Assembly: GCA_949825065.1 (NCBI GenBank)
Contig: OX463848.1
Span: forward strand, 44,717,601 to 44,781,600
Length of the DNA: 64,000 nucleotides
Direction: 5' to 3'
DNA from: Odontocerum albicorne
Lineage: Eukaryota > Arthropoda > Insecta > Trichoptera > Odontoceridae
Shown piece by piece: positions 43,791 through 54,510 of this stretch. Within the stretch, counting starts at the first letter, position 1; each line of letters opens with the position of its first letter. Both the position numbers and the translations under genes were made by a program. The notes under the pieces are model-generated. The model made no database searches, was not told the origin of the DNA, and saw only the letters and a list, made by a program, of their open reading frames with translations.

Positions 43791-44166
43791 GATATCGTAG
43801 ATAATGGCAATAACTTTCATATCAATATCCAATTCTTAAAATTGGGAAACAAAACGTTACTTTATCGATCCTAGAAGTTATTATTGAAATAACAAAAAAT
43901 AGGGACCTGTAATTAGTGAATAGAGCCGATGTAAACAATACGGTAAAAGTCCCGTTATACGTACGCTGAATTCGGTGGAGCTGTCGGACTCTTATTCTCA
44001 CACAGGCAGGGTGAACAACCCCGTTCCGGGAACAGGTATAGCACTAATGGATCCCGGGGCATGTACAAACGGGCATAAGCAAAAAGGACACAACCCAAAA
44101 ATACCATTTTTACATAATTTAATATATGTAACAACAAGTATAATCCCAACTCTGGACAATGCCAAA
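43791..44166. other. Unassigned spacer
   Basis: ACCATTTTTACATAATTTAA and ATATGTAACAACAAG near 44103 recur near 45685, so part is dispersed repeat. Confidence 0.35.
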
Positions 44167-44287
44167 GATCTCATTATTGTGTTGTTTATAGTTAAGGCAT
44201 TAACGTTGTGGAGGTTTAAAGACATTGTAATTTATTTTTATCAAACACTGTTTATTCCACTTTTCTGTGACGTTATAACCCTACCGG

Positions 44288-44313
44288 TTTCAAGGTGCAC
44301 ACCTTATCTTCAG
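44288..44313 (-). ncRNA. Hammerhead-like motif, PLE left end
   Basis: CTGAAGA (44307-44313), stem AAGGTG/CACCTT with a TG loop, GAAA (44288-44291). The stem is perfect although its sequence differs from the 10748 copy. Confidence 0.45.
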
Positions 44314-44428
44314 GGGAGCGCAAACAAGACTAAATGCTGTTCGAACTGGTACCGATATAGACACTTCAACGGTTGGAGGCGGGGGGATGAGGAAGGCTAG
44401 GTATAATTTCGGCCAGGAGCGGGGAGAT

Positions 44429-44735
44429 TTAGGGGAAATAACTATTCAACAGATGCTCCGATCGGTATACTGACTTAGAAATTTCTAGGGCCTCTAATCT
44501 GTCCAATTTATTTCCTTTGCCGCTAATATGTAAGAATTTGGCATCATCGATAGAAAAAGTATGATTCTCACGGTGACAATGATTAGCCATTTCAGAATAA
44601 ATTAGAGGATTTGTTAAGGCAGATTGGTGTTCACGAAATCTCTTTTCAAAAGATCTTCCTGTCTTTTCTATATAAAAATGATCACAGTCAGCACATAAAA
44701 GTTTATACACACCACTGTTGCTAAGTATTCCATTT
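44429..44735 (-). pseudogene. PLE GIY-YIG endonuclease domain
   Basis: LSNSGVYKLLCADCDHFYIE then KTGRSFEKRFREHQSALTNP: the GVY...FYI.KTGRSF..RF.EH pattern of the GIY-YIG nuclease fused behind PLE reverse transcriptases. The canonical glycine of FYIG is Glu here. It continues HCHRENHTFSIDDAKFLHIS, RLEALEISKSVYRSEHLLNS and ends at 44429. The domain is intact as a frame but without the RT, so it is a relic. Confidence 0.8.
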
Positions 44736-44748
44736 TGTTTGCGCTCCC

Positions 44749-44793
44749 CTGAAGATGAGGTGTGCACCTTGAAACCGGTAGGGTTATACCGTC
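44749..44793 (+). ncRNA. Hammerhead-like motif, inverted PLE end
   Basis: CTGAAGA (44749-44755), GAGGTG/CACCTT stem, GAAA (44771-44774), then GGTA...TACC. Confidence 0.45.
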
Positions 44794-45052
44794 ATAAAAA
44801 AGTGGAATAAACAGTGTTTGATAAAAATAAATTACAATACGATCTCATTATTACTTTTACTTGCACCAGCATTTATTGTGTTCCTAGTCTTTTCTTTCCA
44901 TGATATGATTTTTTGTTCATAACCTTAAATAACAGCTTATTCATTCCACTTAAATAAAAATTTTACTCGACAGCTGAAATGCAAAGGTTAAAAAATAAGG
45001 ATATTTTGGGTTTCATCAGCTCTTCATAATAAATTGTCTATTTCAGAGGTGG

Positions 45053-45330
45053 GGAACCTGCGGCCTTGCAGGTCATTAATTGTGAACCTTTTGAATGAAT
45101 CCTAATTTTACAGAACAAATTCTTTTAATTTTGATATGTTTTGTTCGTCTTTTATAATTATCTTCATTTTAATTTTAAAATAATCACATTTAAAGTACCA
45201 AAAAGTAAAAGATTCAATTAAACATTCCTGCTCGACTGACGGCCAAAAGTAAAACATTGGTAAGTGATAAGGGCTATTTTGACACCTGCAAGGCTCATGG
45301 TCAAGTCCTAACGTAACTAGAATGTACATT
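45053..45330. mobile_element. hAT-type fragment, left end only
   Basis: CAGAGGTGGGGAACCTGCGG is a common hAT terminus. No right end or 8-bp duplication was found; a TTAA element begins at 45333. Confidence 0.4.
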
Positions 45331-45332
45331 AA

Positions 45333-45680
45333 CCTTTAAACGCTCGGTGGTCCCATACGGGACCGCGGATTTTCGTCGTTCAATGCCCTAAGGTCCCGTA
45401 CGGGACCAGTGATTATGATACATTTTGCAATCGGATTACACTGATTTTATTTTATTTAAAAAAATGGGTTAGTTTATTTTTTTACCTAGAAAATTAGAAA
45501 GCGTGCAAGTTTTGGTGCTGGTGTTTGTTTGAAAAAAATAAGGTGGTGTTAGTTTGAAAAAAAAATTTTTTTATAACAGCTACGAGTCGCGCAAATATTT
45601 CGCAAAAAAATTGCTTGGACAGTGGGCTACCTCTATTGCGCATGGACTAGCGCCATTCTCAGACAAGGTTGATTGGTGAT
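45333..45680 (+). mobile_element. piggyBac-type MITE family D, left part
   Basis: TTAA (45329-45332) then CCTTTAAACGCTCGGTGG. Two palindromes GGTCCCATACGGGACC and GGTCCCGTACGGGACC sit at about 45349 and 45391. No right TTAA end found. Confidence 0.55.
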
Positions 45681-45730
45681 ACCATTTTTAGATAATTTAA
45701 TATATGTAACAACAAGCATCACAATCGTGA

Positions 45731-45747
45731 GGGGGGGGGGGGGGGGG
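45731..45747. repeat. Run of 17 G
   Basis: Homopolymer between two copies of otherwise A+T-rich repeat. Its length is unreliable in assemblies. Confidence 0.9.
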
Positions 45748-45916
45748 TATATGCCCTAAAAGAGGGGCGGTAGTCCGAAGAAAATGTTTGGGTAACACTG
45801 ATAACACATAACAAACATTTGATATGCCTGTGTATTACTGTTTCTTGATTGTTTCTCACTCATGATAACATAGAGATGCCACCTTAAATTGACAGCCTTC
45901 AGTAGATGTGTATCAA

Positions 45917-46785
45917 TATTTATATACGATATATTTTTTTAAACTGTTAAATAAATCGTTTTTAGACATTTAAAAATAGACAAAAAAGTGTTTACTTATA
46001 ATTTTGGCAAATTAAAAAATGTATTTGAGATGATAAAAAAACAAATATTTCATAATATGAGCCAAATCTTTTTTGGGAGGTTTTATCAACATTTATGATT
46101 ATATATTATATGAACAGAACACAAATACACTACACCTAAAGCCGATTGTGGTACTATCATATATCGAAAGATCTACTAAGGTTTCTTTGTAGTTCGTCTT
46201 CCTGCGGTAAGTTTTCTGCGTCCACCTACTATTTTTTTTTAAACATGCAGATTCGGGGATGTTCCTAATCTAATGGATGGTCGCAGCCACCAACTTCCTC
46301 TCCTTACTTCTTTGTTTTGGGATACTTTTAATTTGTTAATAATAATGGGTTCGAATCCCGAGTTGGAGCGTTCTTGAGGAGAATCTGCTCTTGTAATGGC
46401 GCTGTATAAATTGCCTTTTTATTATTTATTTCTATATTTAATATATGACACAACAGTGTCCTCTGCCCTTTATAAAATCCATATAAAAGAGAGCCCCGCA
46501 TGCACGTGTGGAATGGATGAGGAGACCATGTTTTCTTTGAATCCTCGACTCATCGCAGACAATCTTTACTCAATTATAAATGTTCCCTTTCCTTTCAACA
46601 TGTTCTGTCTACTCGTCTATAATTATCCATTAATCTATAGTCACATATCTGAATTTATTGTCCAAAATTCCTCAAATATTTAGTACTACGTTAGTTTCTT
46701 ACATATTCTCACACTGCCTCCTTTCCTTCAAATTGTTATCGGCACAAATCATCTTCTATATAGGATGGAATGCCTTATTAACTAT
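45917..46785. repeat. Left arm of a 4.5-kb long inverted repeat
   Basis: Pairs with 48904-50386 reversed. From the outside in: A+T-rich end, BR-family sequence (46090-46345, minus), its B module (46350-46430), then TATATGACACAACAGTGTCC, CCCCGCATGCACGTGTGG and GGCACAAATCATC...GGATGGAATG. Arm length about 0.87 kb. Confidence 0.85.
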
Positions 46786-47343
46786 ACTAAAGAAAATGTA
46801 GCATGGTCCCTGTGACGTTTCACAAATTTGCCCCAATACAACCTTGTAACGACGTTCAGTAATTTTAATTATTTTATCAACTTTAATATAAGCCTTGATT
46901 CTAATAAATAGCAAGTTATGTAGGTAAATACATTACATGAAAAGAACAATAATGACAAATGAATACATCTTGTTACAAATTAGCAAAAATATGTCAGTTT
47001 GTTAAAATCAAATAACATTTGGCGACGTTCGTCAAAAGTCACTACGTTAGTCTGCATTGGCTAGGTATGGGGTATACGATAATTGGATTTTCGATTTTTT
47101 TATACGTAAAATTAAATGTTCGTAATTAGTATTAATTCATAGTGGATCTTGGCCTATTTAAAGATATATTATATACAAATCATACAATACATTGGAAAGT
47201 CAGTATAATGAAAATTAGGAATTAAAACGTCAGTTTAGAGAAAAACTATTTTTCGATTTATAAAAAAATAAACGATTTTATCCTATCCCTTTGAGACATG
47301 ACATTTCAAACGTCACAGGGGCCGTGCTACATTTTCTTGAGTA
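46785..47343. mobile_element. TA-targeting MITE, 559 bp
   Basis: Inverted ends TACTAAAGAAAATGTAGCAT and, reversed, TACTCAAGAAAATGTAGCAC, continuing GG(T/C)CCCTGTGACGTTT; TA at 46783-46784 and 47344-47345. No coding region. Sits at the inner edge of the long inverted repeat. Probably Tc1/mariner-mobilised. Confidence 0.8.
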
Positions 47344-48903
47344 TAATGACAATAATACATAATATGAAAACAAAGCACACGAGACAACTCAATTGAAGTA
47401 CTCAAAATGATTGACAAAACAAAATATAATATGTCTTAAATTATTTGAATCACAACCCCAAGTTTTGTCATGAAGTATGCTAATGCTGTTGGGAAAATAC
47501 TTTTCCTTTGACGAGTGTCTTGTCATGAAGAGTTGAGTTGCTTATATATAATTTATTATACTCATTTACTGCTTTTTAGCTTGCACCTCTAAAATATTCA
47601 CGCAATTACCCTTTTATTTTGAGAGCTGCCGCAACCGGAAACTAATAAATTTGACAGGTGTCGACCGACACATTGATTCCCCGAACTCGCGTGTCTCCCC
47701 CTACTTTGTCATACCATATCGTATACCACTCCGACCCGGCCACAGATTGATGGATGGTCTTCCGATACTACGTGTTATATCATCATCGCTCGCGTTCAGA
47801 AGTTTCCACTTCGTGTTTTTTCGATATACCTTTTTTTCGTACTGGAGGTGAACGTCAGGAGCTCAGAAAGACGGCTTCATTAAATACCAAAAAGACGGAT
47901 TGCTGGTAGAAAGGTTACGTTATGTCCAAAAAGAAAAACACTTCAATATACTTCAAGCATTCAAAAACGAAATATTGGCAAATGTCACCAAAGATTGGGA
48001 AATAGAAGAAAAAAAGATAAAATAGAAGTCACGGAGAAAACATATTTCGTCATCCAACATAAGTGTAATATTTTTTAAATCGCTGTTTGAAGAGAACCAA
48101 CGAGGGCGAGAGTGTTACGGCAACCGGTAACTGGTTCCAGAGTTGAACGGTATGAACACTAAAGGACAGCGTAAAGGAAGAGTTGACGTCGGTCAGTAAC
48201 TCATTCCAGAGCCTTACGGTATAAAATTAATTAGTTTATTTTTTTCGTGTTACTCTTCAATGTGTCAGAAATATTGAAGAGCGTGGCCGTAAGACAGCAT
48301 TATTTTCGGCCCCAGTAATCGATCTTCAGGTTTAGAACCCCAGTCGATACGCGACTCTCGTTTCGTCATTGAACGTGTTGGCAACTCGACCGCTATGCGC
48401 GTTCAAGTATTGTTACCACACTGGTACCCTTTTGTATTTTGGTTACCAATTGGTATCGAACCCGAAACCTCGAAGTGTAAGTCAACAATCTTACAACTCA
48501 GTCGTCAATTAATTGTACCTATGTTATACTCGTATCTCTTGGTAAGTTAACACTTCGCGTTGTAGTCTCGAGGGCAGTGTATCTCAATCAGAGGCCCTCG
48601 CAAAGTGGGAAACGGGCGTGGCCTTTTCTAACGGGACATTATGAATAGTCTGTTGCGAGACTGCCGGGGGCTTGGGGCTTGGAGACGTGCATTGTATCAT
48701 GCGTGACTCCATCATTACTATGTCTCAATCTCATCTTATCTTATCTTATCTCTTCGTCATTTTCATGATTACTTTAAGCGCATAGCCTTGTTTTTCCAAG
48801 ATTCGTTAATAAAAAAAAATTGATCGATATTATCTATATTAGCTATCATTAAGTGTTTCTGGTTTGTCGGCGGTATCTTAAATACCAAAATGTAATACTT
48901 GAT
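47344..48903. other. Interior of the long inverted repeat
   Basis: Mostly unassigned. Contains an open stretch of 47 codons at 47884-48024 (KYQKDGLLVERLRYVQKEKH, FNILQAFKNEILANVTKDWE, IEEKKIK, stop) that I do not recognise. Also a LINE W C-terminal relic at 48060-48245 (minus: LWNELLTDVNSSFTLSFSVH, TVQLWNQLPVAVTLSPSL) and a possible hAT end CAGTGTATCTCAATCAGAGG near 48576. Confidence 0.4.
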
Positions 48904-49033
48904 TTTTAGTTAATTAGTCATTCCATCCTATAAAGAGGATGATTTGTGCCGACAACAATTTGAAGGAAAGGAGGCAGTGTGAGGATATGTAAGAGATTAC
49001 TGTAGTACTAAATATTTAAGGAGTTTTGGATAA

Positions 49034-49041
49034 TACGAGTA
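49034..49041. other. TACGAGTA octamer, probable excision footprint
   Basis: The right arm reads GGATAATACGAGTACATTCAG; the left arm, reversed, reads GGACAATAAATTCAG. Removing ACGAGT restores equal length, so the footprint arose after the arms were duplicated. Confidence 0.55.
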
Positions 49042-49186
49042 CATTCAGATAACATATGTGACTGTAGATTAATGGATAATTAAAGATGAGTAGACAGAAT
49101 ATGTTGAAAGGAAAGGAAACATTTATAATTGAGTCAAGATTGTATGCGATGAGTCGAGAATTCAAAGAAAACATGGTCTCCTCATC

Positions 49187-49805
49187 TGTATCGGATGTGT
49201 GCCGTCACCCGTGTGTGTGTGTATGTGATATGAAAAGGACACTGTGTGTAGATCTGTATTATTAAACTTGTATGTTGTAATTCGTTGCTATTCTTTGTTC
49301 CTGTATTTGTATAATCATATGGTCTTGCTGTATATGTAAATGTTTGCTATATTATGTTATAATTATATGTAAATATATATGTTTGTTTGACTCCGATCGC
49401 ATTCGCGACCGCATTGGAAATAAGTGACTTGCAAAGCGGTGCGATCGGAGTAGGTCCGGGCTCAGTCGGCGTAAGCAGGGCCCAAACCCCGAAAGTTGCT
49501 GTATTTCGCGGGCAATGGGCGCTTGCGACGGCCGACTGACCATTGATATAGAGGGGCCCCCAATTTGGAAATCATGTTCTGCTCACTTCTCACTAGTTCA
49601 TTGAAATATAATTCTCAGTAATACCGACTTTACCGTGTTTTTACTTGAGACCCGCTACCCTACATCGACTGCCTGAGAGGAATCTCTCCCTGCTCTTCTT
49701 CTTCTTCTTCTGCTGGATCTTCGCTACGGAATTCGCTAGCTCGATTCTCTGAGCGCTACGCGGCGACCAACCACCTATAAACAGTCTTTGTGCCTGTCCG
49801 ATACA
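49187..49805. mobile_element. Solo LTR, 619 bp, 5-bp TSD TCATC
   Basis: TGTATCGGATGTG...CCTGTCCGATACA, direct TCATC at 49182-49186 and 49806-49810. Same family and orientation as 36534-37162. It lies exactly within the right arm; the left arm shows the empty site. Confidence 0.9.
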
Positions 49806-50386
49806 TCATCCTTTCCACACGTGCATGCGGGGCTCTCTTTTATATGGATTTTATAAAGGGCAAAGGACACTGTTGTGTCATATATTAAATATAGAAATAA
49901 ATAATAATTTATACAGCGCCGTTACGAGAGCAAATTCTCCTCAAGGATGCTCCAACCTGGGATTCGAACCCTTTATTATTGACAAATTAAAAGTATTCCA
50001 AAACAAAGAAGTAAGGATAGGAAGTTGGTGGCTGCGACCATTAGATTAGAAACATCCCCGAATCTGTATGTTTAAAAAAAATAGTTGGCGGACGCAGAAA
50101 ACTTACCGCAGGAAGACGAACTACAAAAAATCCTTAGTAGATCTTTCGATATATGATAGTACCACATTCGGCTTTATGTGTAGTGTATTTGTGTACTGTT
50201 CGTATATAATCATAAATTTTGATAAAACCTCACAAAAAATATTTGGCTCATATTATGGAATATTCATTTTTTTATCATCTCAATATATATTTTTTAATTT
50301 GTCAAAATTTTAAGTAAACATTTTTTTTTTCTATTTTTAAATGTCTAAAAACGATTTCTTTAAAAGTTAAAAAATATATATAAATA

Positions 50387-50634
50387 CTAGATCGGGCGGA
50401 CCTCTGTATTCGTTTGGTAATTATTGTAGTCACCGCTGCGCCCGATGACCCTTGCGAAGCCCGAGAGCTGAGTGCATGCGGTGCAATGCGGCGCAGTCCG
50501 AGTACCGTCCAGATATAACAACGCGCTTACCGTAATGCTATTAGAGGGCCGCTAGCCGCCCGAACTCCCACTCCTCCCGTTCCTCGACTCCTGATTATAA
50601 ACCCAGTTCCGTGCCATAGAACTATTATGTCAAA
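50387..50634. other. Moderately G+C-rich unassigned patch
   Basis: No repeat or frame recognised. Confidence 0.35.
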
Positions 50635-50835
50635 CCGAATGTGTTAATATCACAGAACGGTAGAGCCCAGAGGTCCTCTGAAGCTCGACTTCCCTCGGTG
50701 AGTTTTCTGCGGTTTTCTCACCGAATATGTCTTCAATACATATGCAAATGCGGGGAAGCTCCAAACATACAGGCCGCAGCCGATACCTTCCCATCCCCAC
50801 ACTCTACACCTACACTTGATTTTATAAATATATGT
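50635..50835 (-). repeat. BR family, diverged copy
   Basis: Reversed: TCGGTGAGAAAACCGCAGAA, AACTCACCGAGGGAAGTCGA, TAACACATTCGGTTTGACAT. Older than other BR copies. Confidence 0.5.
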
Positions 50836-51861
50836 AATTATTCTCCTTAAAGGTCTAGCAGGGTGGTACAGGGTGGTGGTACAGGGTGGCTACTCTTACT
50901 CTTATTCACTTCGATAGTCTACAAAGTAAACTAATCTACAAAGGTAATGATAAGGAGCAAAGAAAGCTCAGCTAAAACTTAGAACAAAGCGAGAAATCAG
51001 AATCGGAATCAAGTGCTCATCGAGCAAAAAATAAAATGAGATTATCACACAAATACTTAATATAAGTATACATATATAAATAACACAACCATACATATGA
51101 CACAACAGTGGAAAAGGTATTCCCTCAAATCACTGACAAATGATCGATGACGCAGTTAAATGCGCACGTTTAAATATTTTAGTAAAAGAAAAAGAACTCG
51201 TCAAAGGAAGAAAAGAACTATTATGTATTTTGTTTTATTCCAACGGTCAAATGACATTTTTTATATTAAAAAACAAGAAATATAACATATATATCAATAT
51301 TGACAAATAAGCAGTGTTATGTAATAGAAAAAATCAATAAAATATGAAACCAAAACAATAATAAAGCAAACTTATATAATTAACTTAATTCATCCCGTTA
51401 AGATCAATTTCTTCGCCTAACTATTATAAGTTGTGTCTTCACATGAAAGTCCATTCAATGCCCATATTGATTGCCCGATCTCTGTAGTCTTGTTTATTTA
51501 TTTTATAAAGCTTATCTCGTATGTATATAGATAAAACCCAATGACGTACAAATCTTAAAGTGAAATACAGCTGTCCCAAAAATGTATGGACCCTGGCCAC
51601 TCTGGATCCGATGTCATAGCGAAGGGTGATGATCGGAGCAGACCGGCATGTTTTTTCCTTTTTTTTCTCCTCGAAAGAACCGATATGACCGAAATCATAG
51701 TTATACTTATTTATACCCCTTAATATACTACACGGAAAAAAGCATATGTCATTCGAGACCAGTAGCACAGCGCGGAGTTTAAACCAGCGACCTTCTGCAC
51801 TGTCCAGTACGTTACCGAGCGGTCATGCTGCACCTCATTGTGTACAGTACAACCTCATATT
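50836..51861. other. Unassigned A+T-rich stretch
   Basis: ATATGACACAACAGTGGAAA near 51095 recalls the long inverted repeat (46445). Nothing else recognised. Confidence 0.35.
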
Positions 51862-52290
51862 ATACTTTATTTATTTATTTAATTTTTATTGCAAATACAA
51901 TCTGGTAAGCTTATTGCCAGGCGGCAATTCTTCCAACCAACCAGACAAAAGTAAATGAAGCAAGTTACGTGGACGCATAAATCATTCAAATGACTATCCA
52001 TCCCCACGAAATCCATAAACACATACGTGAGCATATGCCCACGAACCCCACAAAGACGGACAATCACCCGAACATTATTTTTCATATAAAGTGAGATATC
52101 ATCAATCAAAAGGAAAGGAAGGGATGGTGGAGAGGAAAGGAAAAGAAAATTCAGGAATGAAACACGTTATTTTACTGACTAGGAATTAAGAGTTTCTTCA
52201 GTCGCTTCTTAAAGCGTGCCAAGGACGGAGCGAGTCTTATATTGGTTTGTAACTGATTCCAGAGTCTCACTGCATGCATACTTTCATTGT
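51862..52290 (-). pseudogene. LINE W 3' end, longest copy
   Basis: Minus strand: MHAVRLWNQLQTNIRLAPSL then ARFKKRLKKLLIPSQ, stop, and a 3' UTR matching 41290-41580, ending in the GCCAGGCGGCAA hairpin and AAATAAATAAATAAA tail. The WN.L...SL..FK.R pattern is the common end of several LINE reverse transcriptases. Confidence 0.75.
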
Positions 52291-52604
52291 ATATAGACAA
52301 ACTAGCGTGTTTATTGTCATGTGCATGCTCTTCCAACCAACCAGAAATATAACTTATTAAAGCTTTCGGCTTTTACTTTGTGGAACTACATATTAATTAC
52401 TTTGTAATACTACTAATCCCCGTTACACGTGTTTCTACCTCCTATCCCGAAACGGGATTATCTCGGTTTGTTGCAAGTACAGTGCTTAGGTGAGACTGGC
52501 ATGTTACCTTGGAAGTGTGTGTGTTATATTGACCCAAAGGAAAATTGTTAAATAGAGGTGAAGCCATTTGCATTCTATGATTATTTAAATCTTTTGGTTT
52601 AATA
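52291..52604. other. Unassigned spacer
   Basis: CTCTTCCAACCAACCAGAAA at 52330 is a stray SINE/LINE tail fragment. Confidence 0.35.
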
Positions 52605-52670
52605 AAAATCTGGGTTTCGAACCCGTACTCCCGAGATGGAAGCCAAGCTTCTTACATAGGATATTACTCG
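52605..52670 (-). mobile_element. SINE head remnant
   Basis: AATCTGGGTTTCGAACCCGT, then GAAGCCAAGCTTCTTACATA, reversed B-box and body of the tRNA-derived SINE. Confidence 0.45.
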
Positions 52671-52937
52671 AGTGTAATATTGAGAGTGCCCATTACCGTG
52701 GTGTTCGTCATTGTGAATGGGACAATTGCACTGATCGGACTGAGCCATGGTGAGGTCAGCACTCCGCTTCTATTTGCAGCGGTGATAGCTGATAAGTCAA
52801 GCCGGGCTGCCTGCAGGGGGGCGTGGGAGGACCGCCACAACACCGCATTCTTCGGGAGCAGCGTGACATTTCCTGCTCTGCCTGCTGACCCAAGACTAGA
52901 CAAATTAGAGTGAAATTTGTCTCTGGCATTGTTATGA
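52671..52937. other. G+C-rich unassigned patch
   Basis: Open frames exist on both strands but have no recognisable domain; not called as a gene. Confidence 0.35.
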
Positions 52938-53770
52938 TTACTGTATTAGCCCGACTATAAGGCGAGGTTTTTATTTAAAAAGGCGACACGTAAATAAGTG
53001 AGTCGCCTTATATTCGAGTCACAAACATAGTGGGTAACAATAAATTCACTACTCGCGATTAGCGAAATGGAAACATTGTAATGGGAGCGTTCAATGGGGC
53101 GTCATTGTTTACACATAGCCTGGGCGTAGTCATTTCTGACAGTTTTTGAGGTGTTTTTTTGTACTGTGCTTCGTTTTGCATCTTTGTTACTTAAAAAAAT
53201 AATATGACTGACCATATTGAAATACGGGGAGAGGGAAAAAATCAAGTGAATCAAGGAATACGCAGAAGCTATGATTCCAATTTTAAGGTTATGGTGGTGC
53301 ATGCTGCAGAAACAACCAACAACTGTGCGGCTGGCAACCAGACAATTTGGTATCACCGAAAATAATGTTAGACGTTGGCGTTTACGAAAAACATGACTTG
53401 ATGAATGCACAGTCCTCAAGAAAAGCATTCCGGGGGGCGTTAGATAGGAAAATTTGAATCGATTGACAGGAAGGTAGCAGACTTCGTCATGGAAATATGC
53501 GGAAAGGGGTTGCCCAGAATAAGAGAAGCATTGCAGTTGAAAGCTCGCGAAATTGCAAGAAACGAAAATATACCAGAAGATAATTTTAAAACCAGCATGG
53601 GTTGGTGCTGGTGAATGATGGTTCGATATGGGTTGAGTTTGCGGCGACGTACAACTTAAGCGCAGAAATTGTAATTGTGAGGGAAATGTTTTTTTTTCTT
53701 GAAAGAGCAGATTAAAAAATAGGTGTCGCCTTATAATCAGGGTCGCCCTATAGTCGGGGCAATACGGTAA
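52938..53770 (+). mobile_element. pogo-like Tc1/mariner element, internally deleted
   Basis: Ends TTACTGTATTAGCCCGACTA and, reversed, TTACCGTATTGCCCCGACTA, followed by TA(A/G)GGCGA; TA-rich flanks. Plus-strand remnants from 53204: RRSYDSNFKVMVVHAAETTN, NCAAGNQ then QFGITENNVRRWRLRKT in a shifted frame, and KVADFVMEICGKGLPRIREA, a CENP-B/pogo-type HTH region. No DDE catalytic domain remains. Confidence 0.7.
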
Positions 53771-54510
53771 TAATAACAAAAGGACAATTTATATAGCGCC
53801 GTTAATATAGTACTCTCCTCAAGGACGCTCTAATTCGGGATTCGAACCCACTATTTTTGACATTTAAAAGATTACAAAATAAATAACTACGTCTATACAC
53901 ACACATCAATTGAGAAGGGGTAAGAAGGTATTGTACTGTATTACACTTTCGTTGTATACAGTACAACCTGATAGGCTTATTGCCATGCGGCAATATCTTC
54001 CATCCAACCAGAAAAATGTTGCGGAGGCCTTAAGTGAATACCTGACTCGAATCCTTTTTTAAAAAATCTGGGATCCAGCGGGATTTGAACCCGCAACCAC
54101 CGGGCTGGGAGATAGGCATCTTGCCAATTAAACTACGGTGGTCGTCAAGAAAGTAGTGGCTGCGGCCATTCAATTAGGTACTTCCCCGCATCTGAAAAAC
54201 ATATTTGACAAGAAAACAACTGCAGAAAACTTTTTAAAAGAAGACGAACTACCATACAAATGCACCTTTATAGATCTTCCGTTATGCGATAGTAACACAT
54301 TCGGCTTGAGGTGTAGTGTAGGTGTGTATTATTCATATACCATCATACATTTTGATACGACCTCAGAAAAGTTTGTCTTCAAGTGCTTCCTAAAGTTGAA
54401 TTCACTACCCATATCTCTTAGAGGTAGATCATCCCACGCCACAGTTAAATTGTGTCATAAGACTTCTTCGTCTCTATATGCCATGTCCGGTCCAATCCGC
54501 CTGTGATTGG
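53771..54510 (+). repeat. BR family with SINE insertion
   Basis: Reversed B module (CGCCGTTAATATAGTACTCT, GCTCTAATTCGGGATTCGAA), a minus-strand SINE at 53960-54140, then the BR coding-like part: VVAAAIQLGTSPHLKNIFDK, KTTAENFLKEDELPYKCTFI, DLPLCDSNTFGLRCSVGVYY. Open for 122 codons; the element type is unknown. Confidence 0.6.
53960..54140 (-). mobile_element. tRNA-derived SINE sharing a LINE tail
   Basis: The head, reversed, reads TAGTTTAATTGGCAAGATGC and GGTTGCGGGTTCAAATCCCG; the tail at 53970 reads CTTATTGCCATGCGGCAATA, TTCCATCCAACCAGAAAA, the same as the LINE W end. The acceptor arms do not pair. Confidence 0.7.

Larger units (their letters stand above)
44179..44840 (-). mobile_element. 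5'-truncated PLE with inverted terminal piece and 12-bp TSD
   Basis: GATCTCATTATT flanks it at 44167-44178 and 44841-44852. The minus strand holds the GIY-YIG end and the 3' terminal segment (44179-44330); at the right, 44735-44840 is the same terminal segment in the opposite orientation. A 5' inverted terminal piece is characteristic of Penelope-type insertions. Upstream RT is missing. Confidence 0.8.
48904..50386. repeat. Right arm of the long inverted repeat, split by a solo LTR
   Basis: Reversed match to 45917-46785; without the 619-bp LTR and its 5-bp TSD the arm is about 0.86 kb. Includes a BR copy (49980-50260, plus) and reversed B module (49905-49975). Confidence 0.85.

Noticed and set aside
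48570..48690. Complete hAT element
   Set aside because: A possible left end CAGTGTATCTCAATCAGAGG is present, but no right end or 8-bp duplication was found.
52680..52913. Host exon in a G+C-rich patch
   Set aside because: Frames are open on both strands, but no domain or convincing splice pair was recognised.
53102..53779. 225-codon minus-strand frame
   Set aside because: It is the antisense shadow of the plus-strand pogo-like transposase remnants and spans the element's ends.
54066..54144. Functional tRNA gene on the minus strand
   Set aside because: A and B boxes are present but the acceptor stem does not pair, and a SINE body follows.
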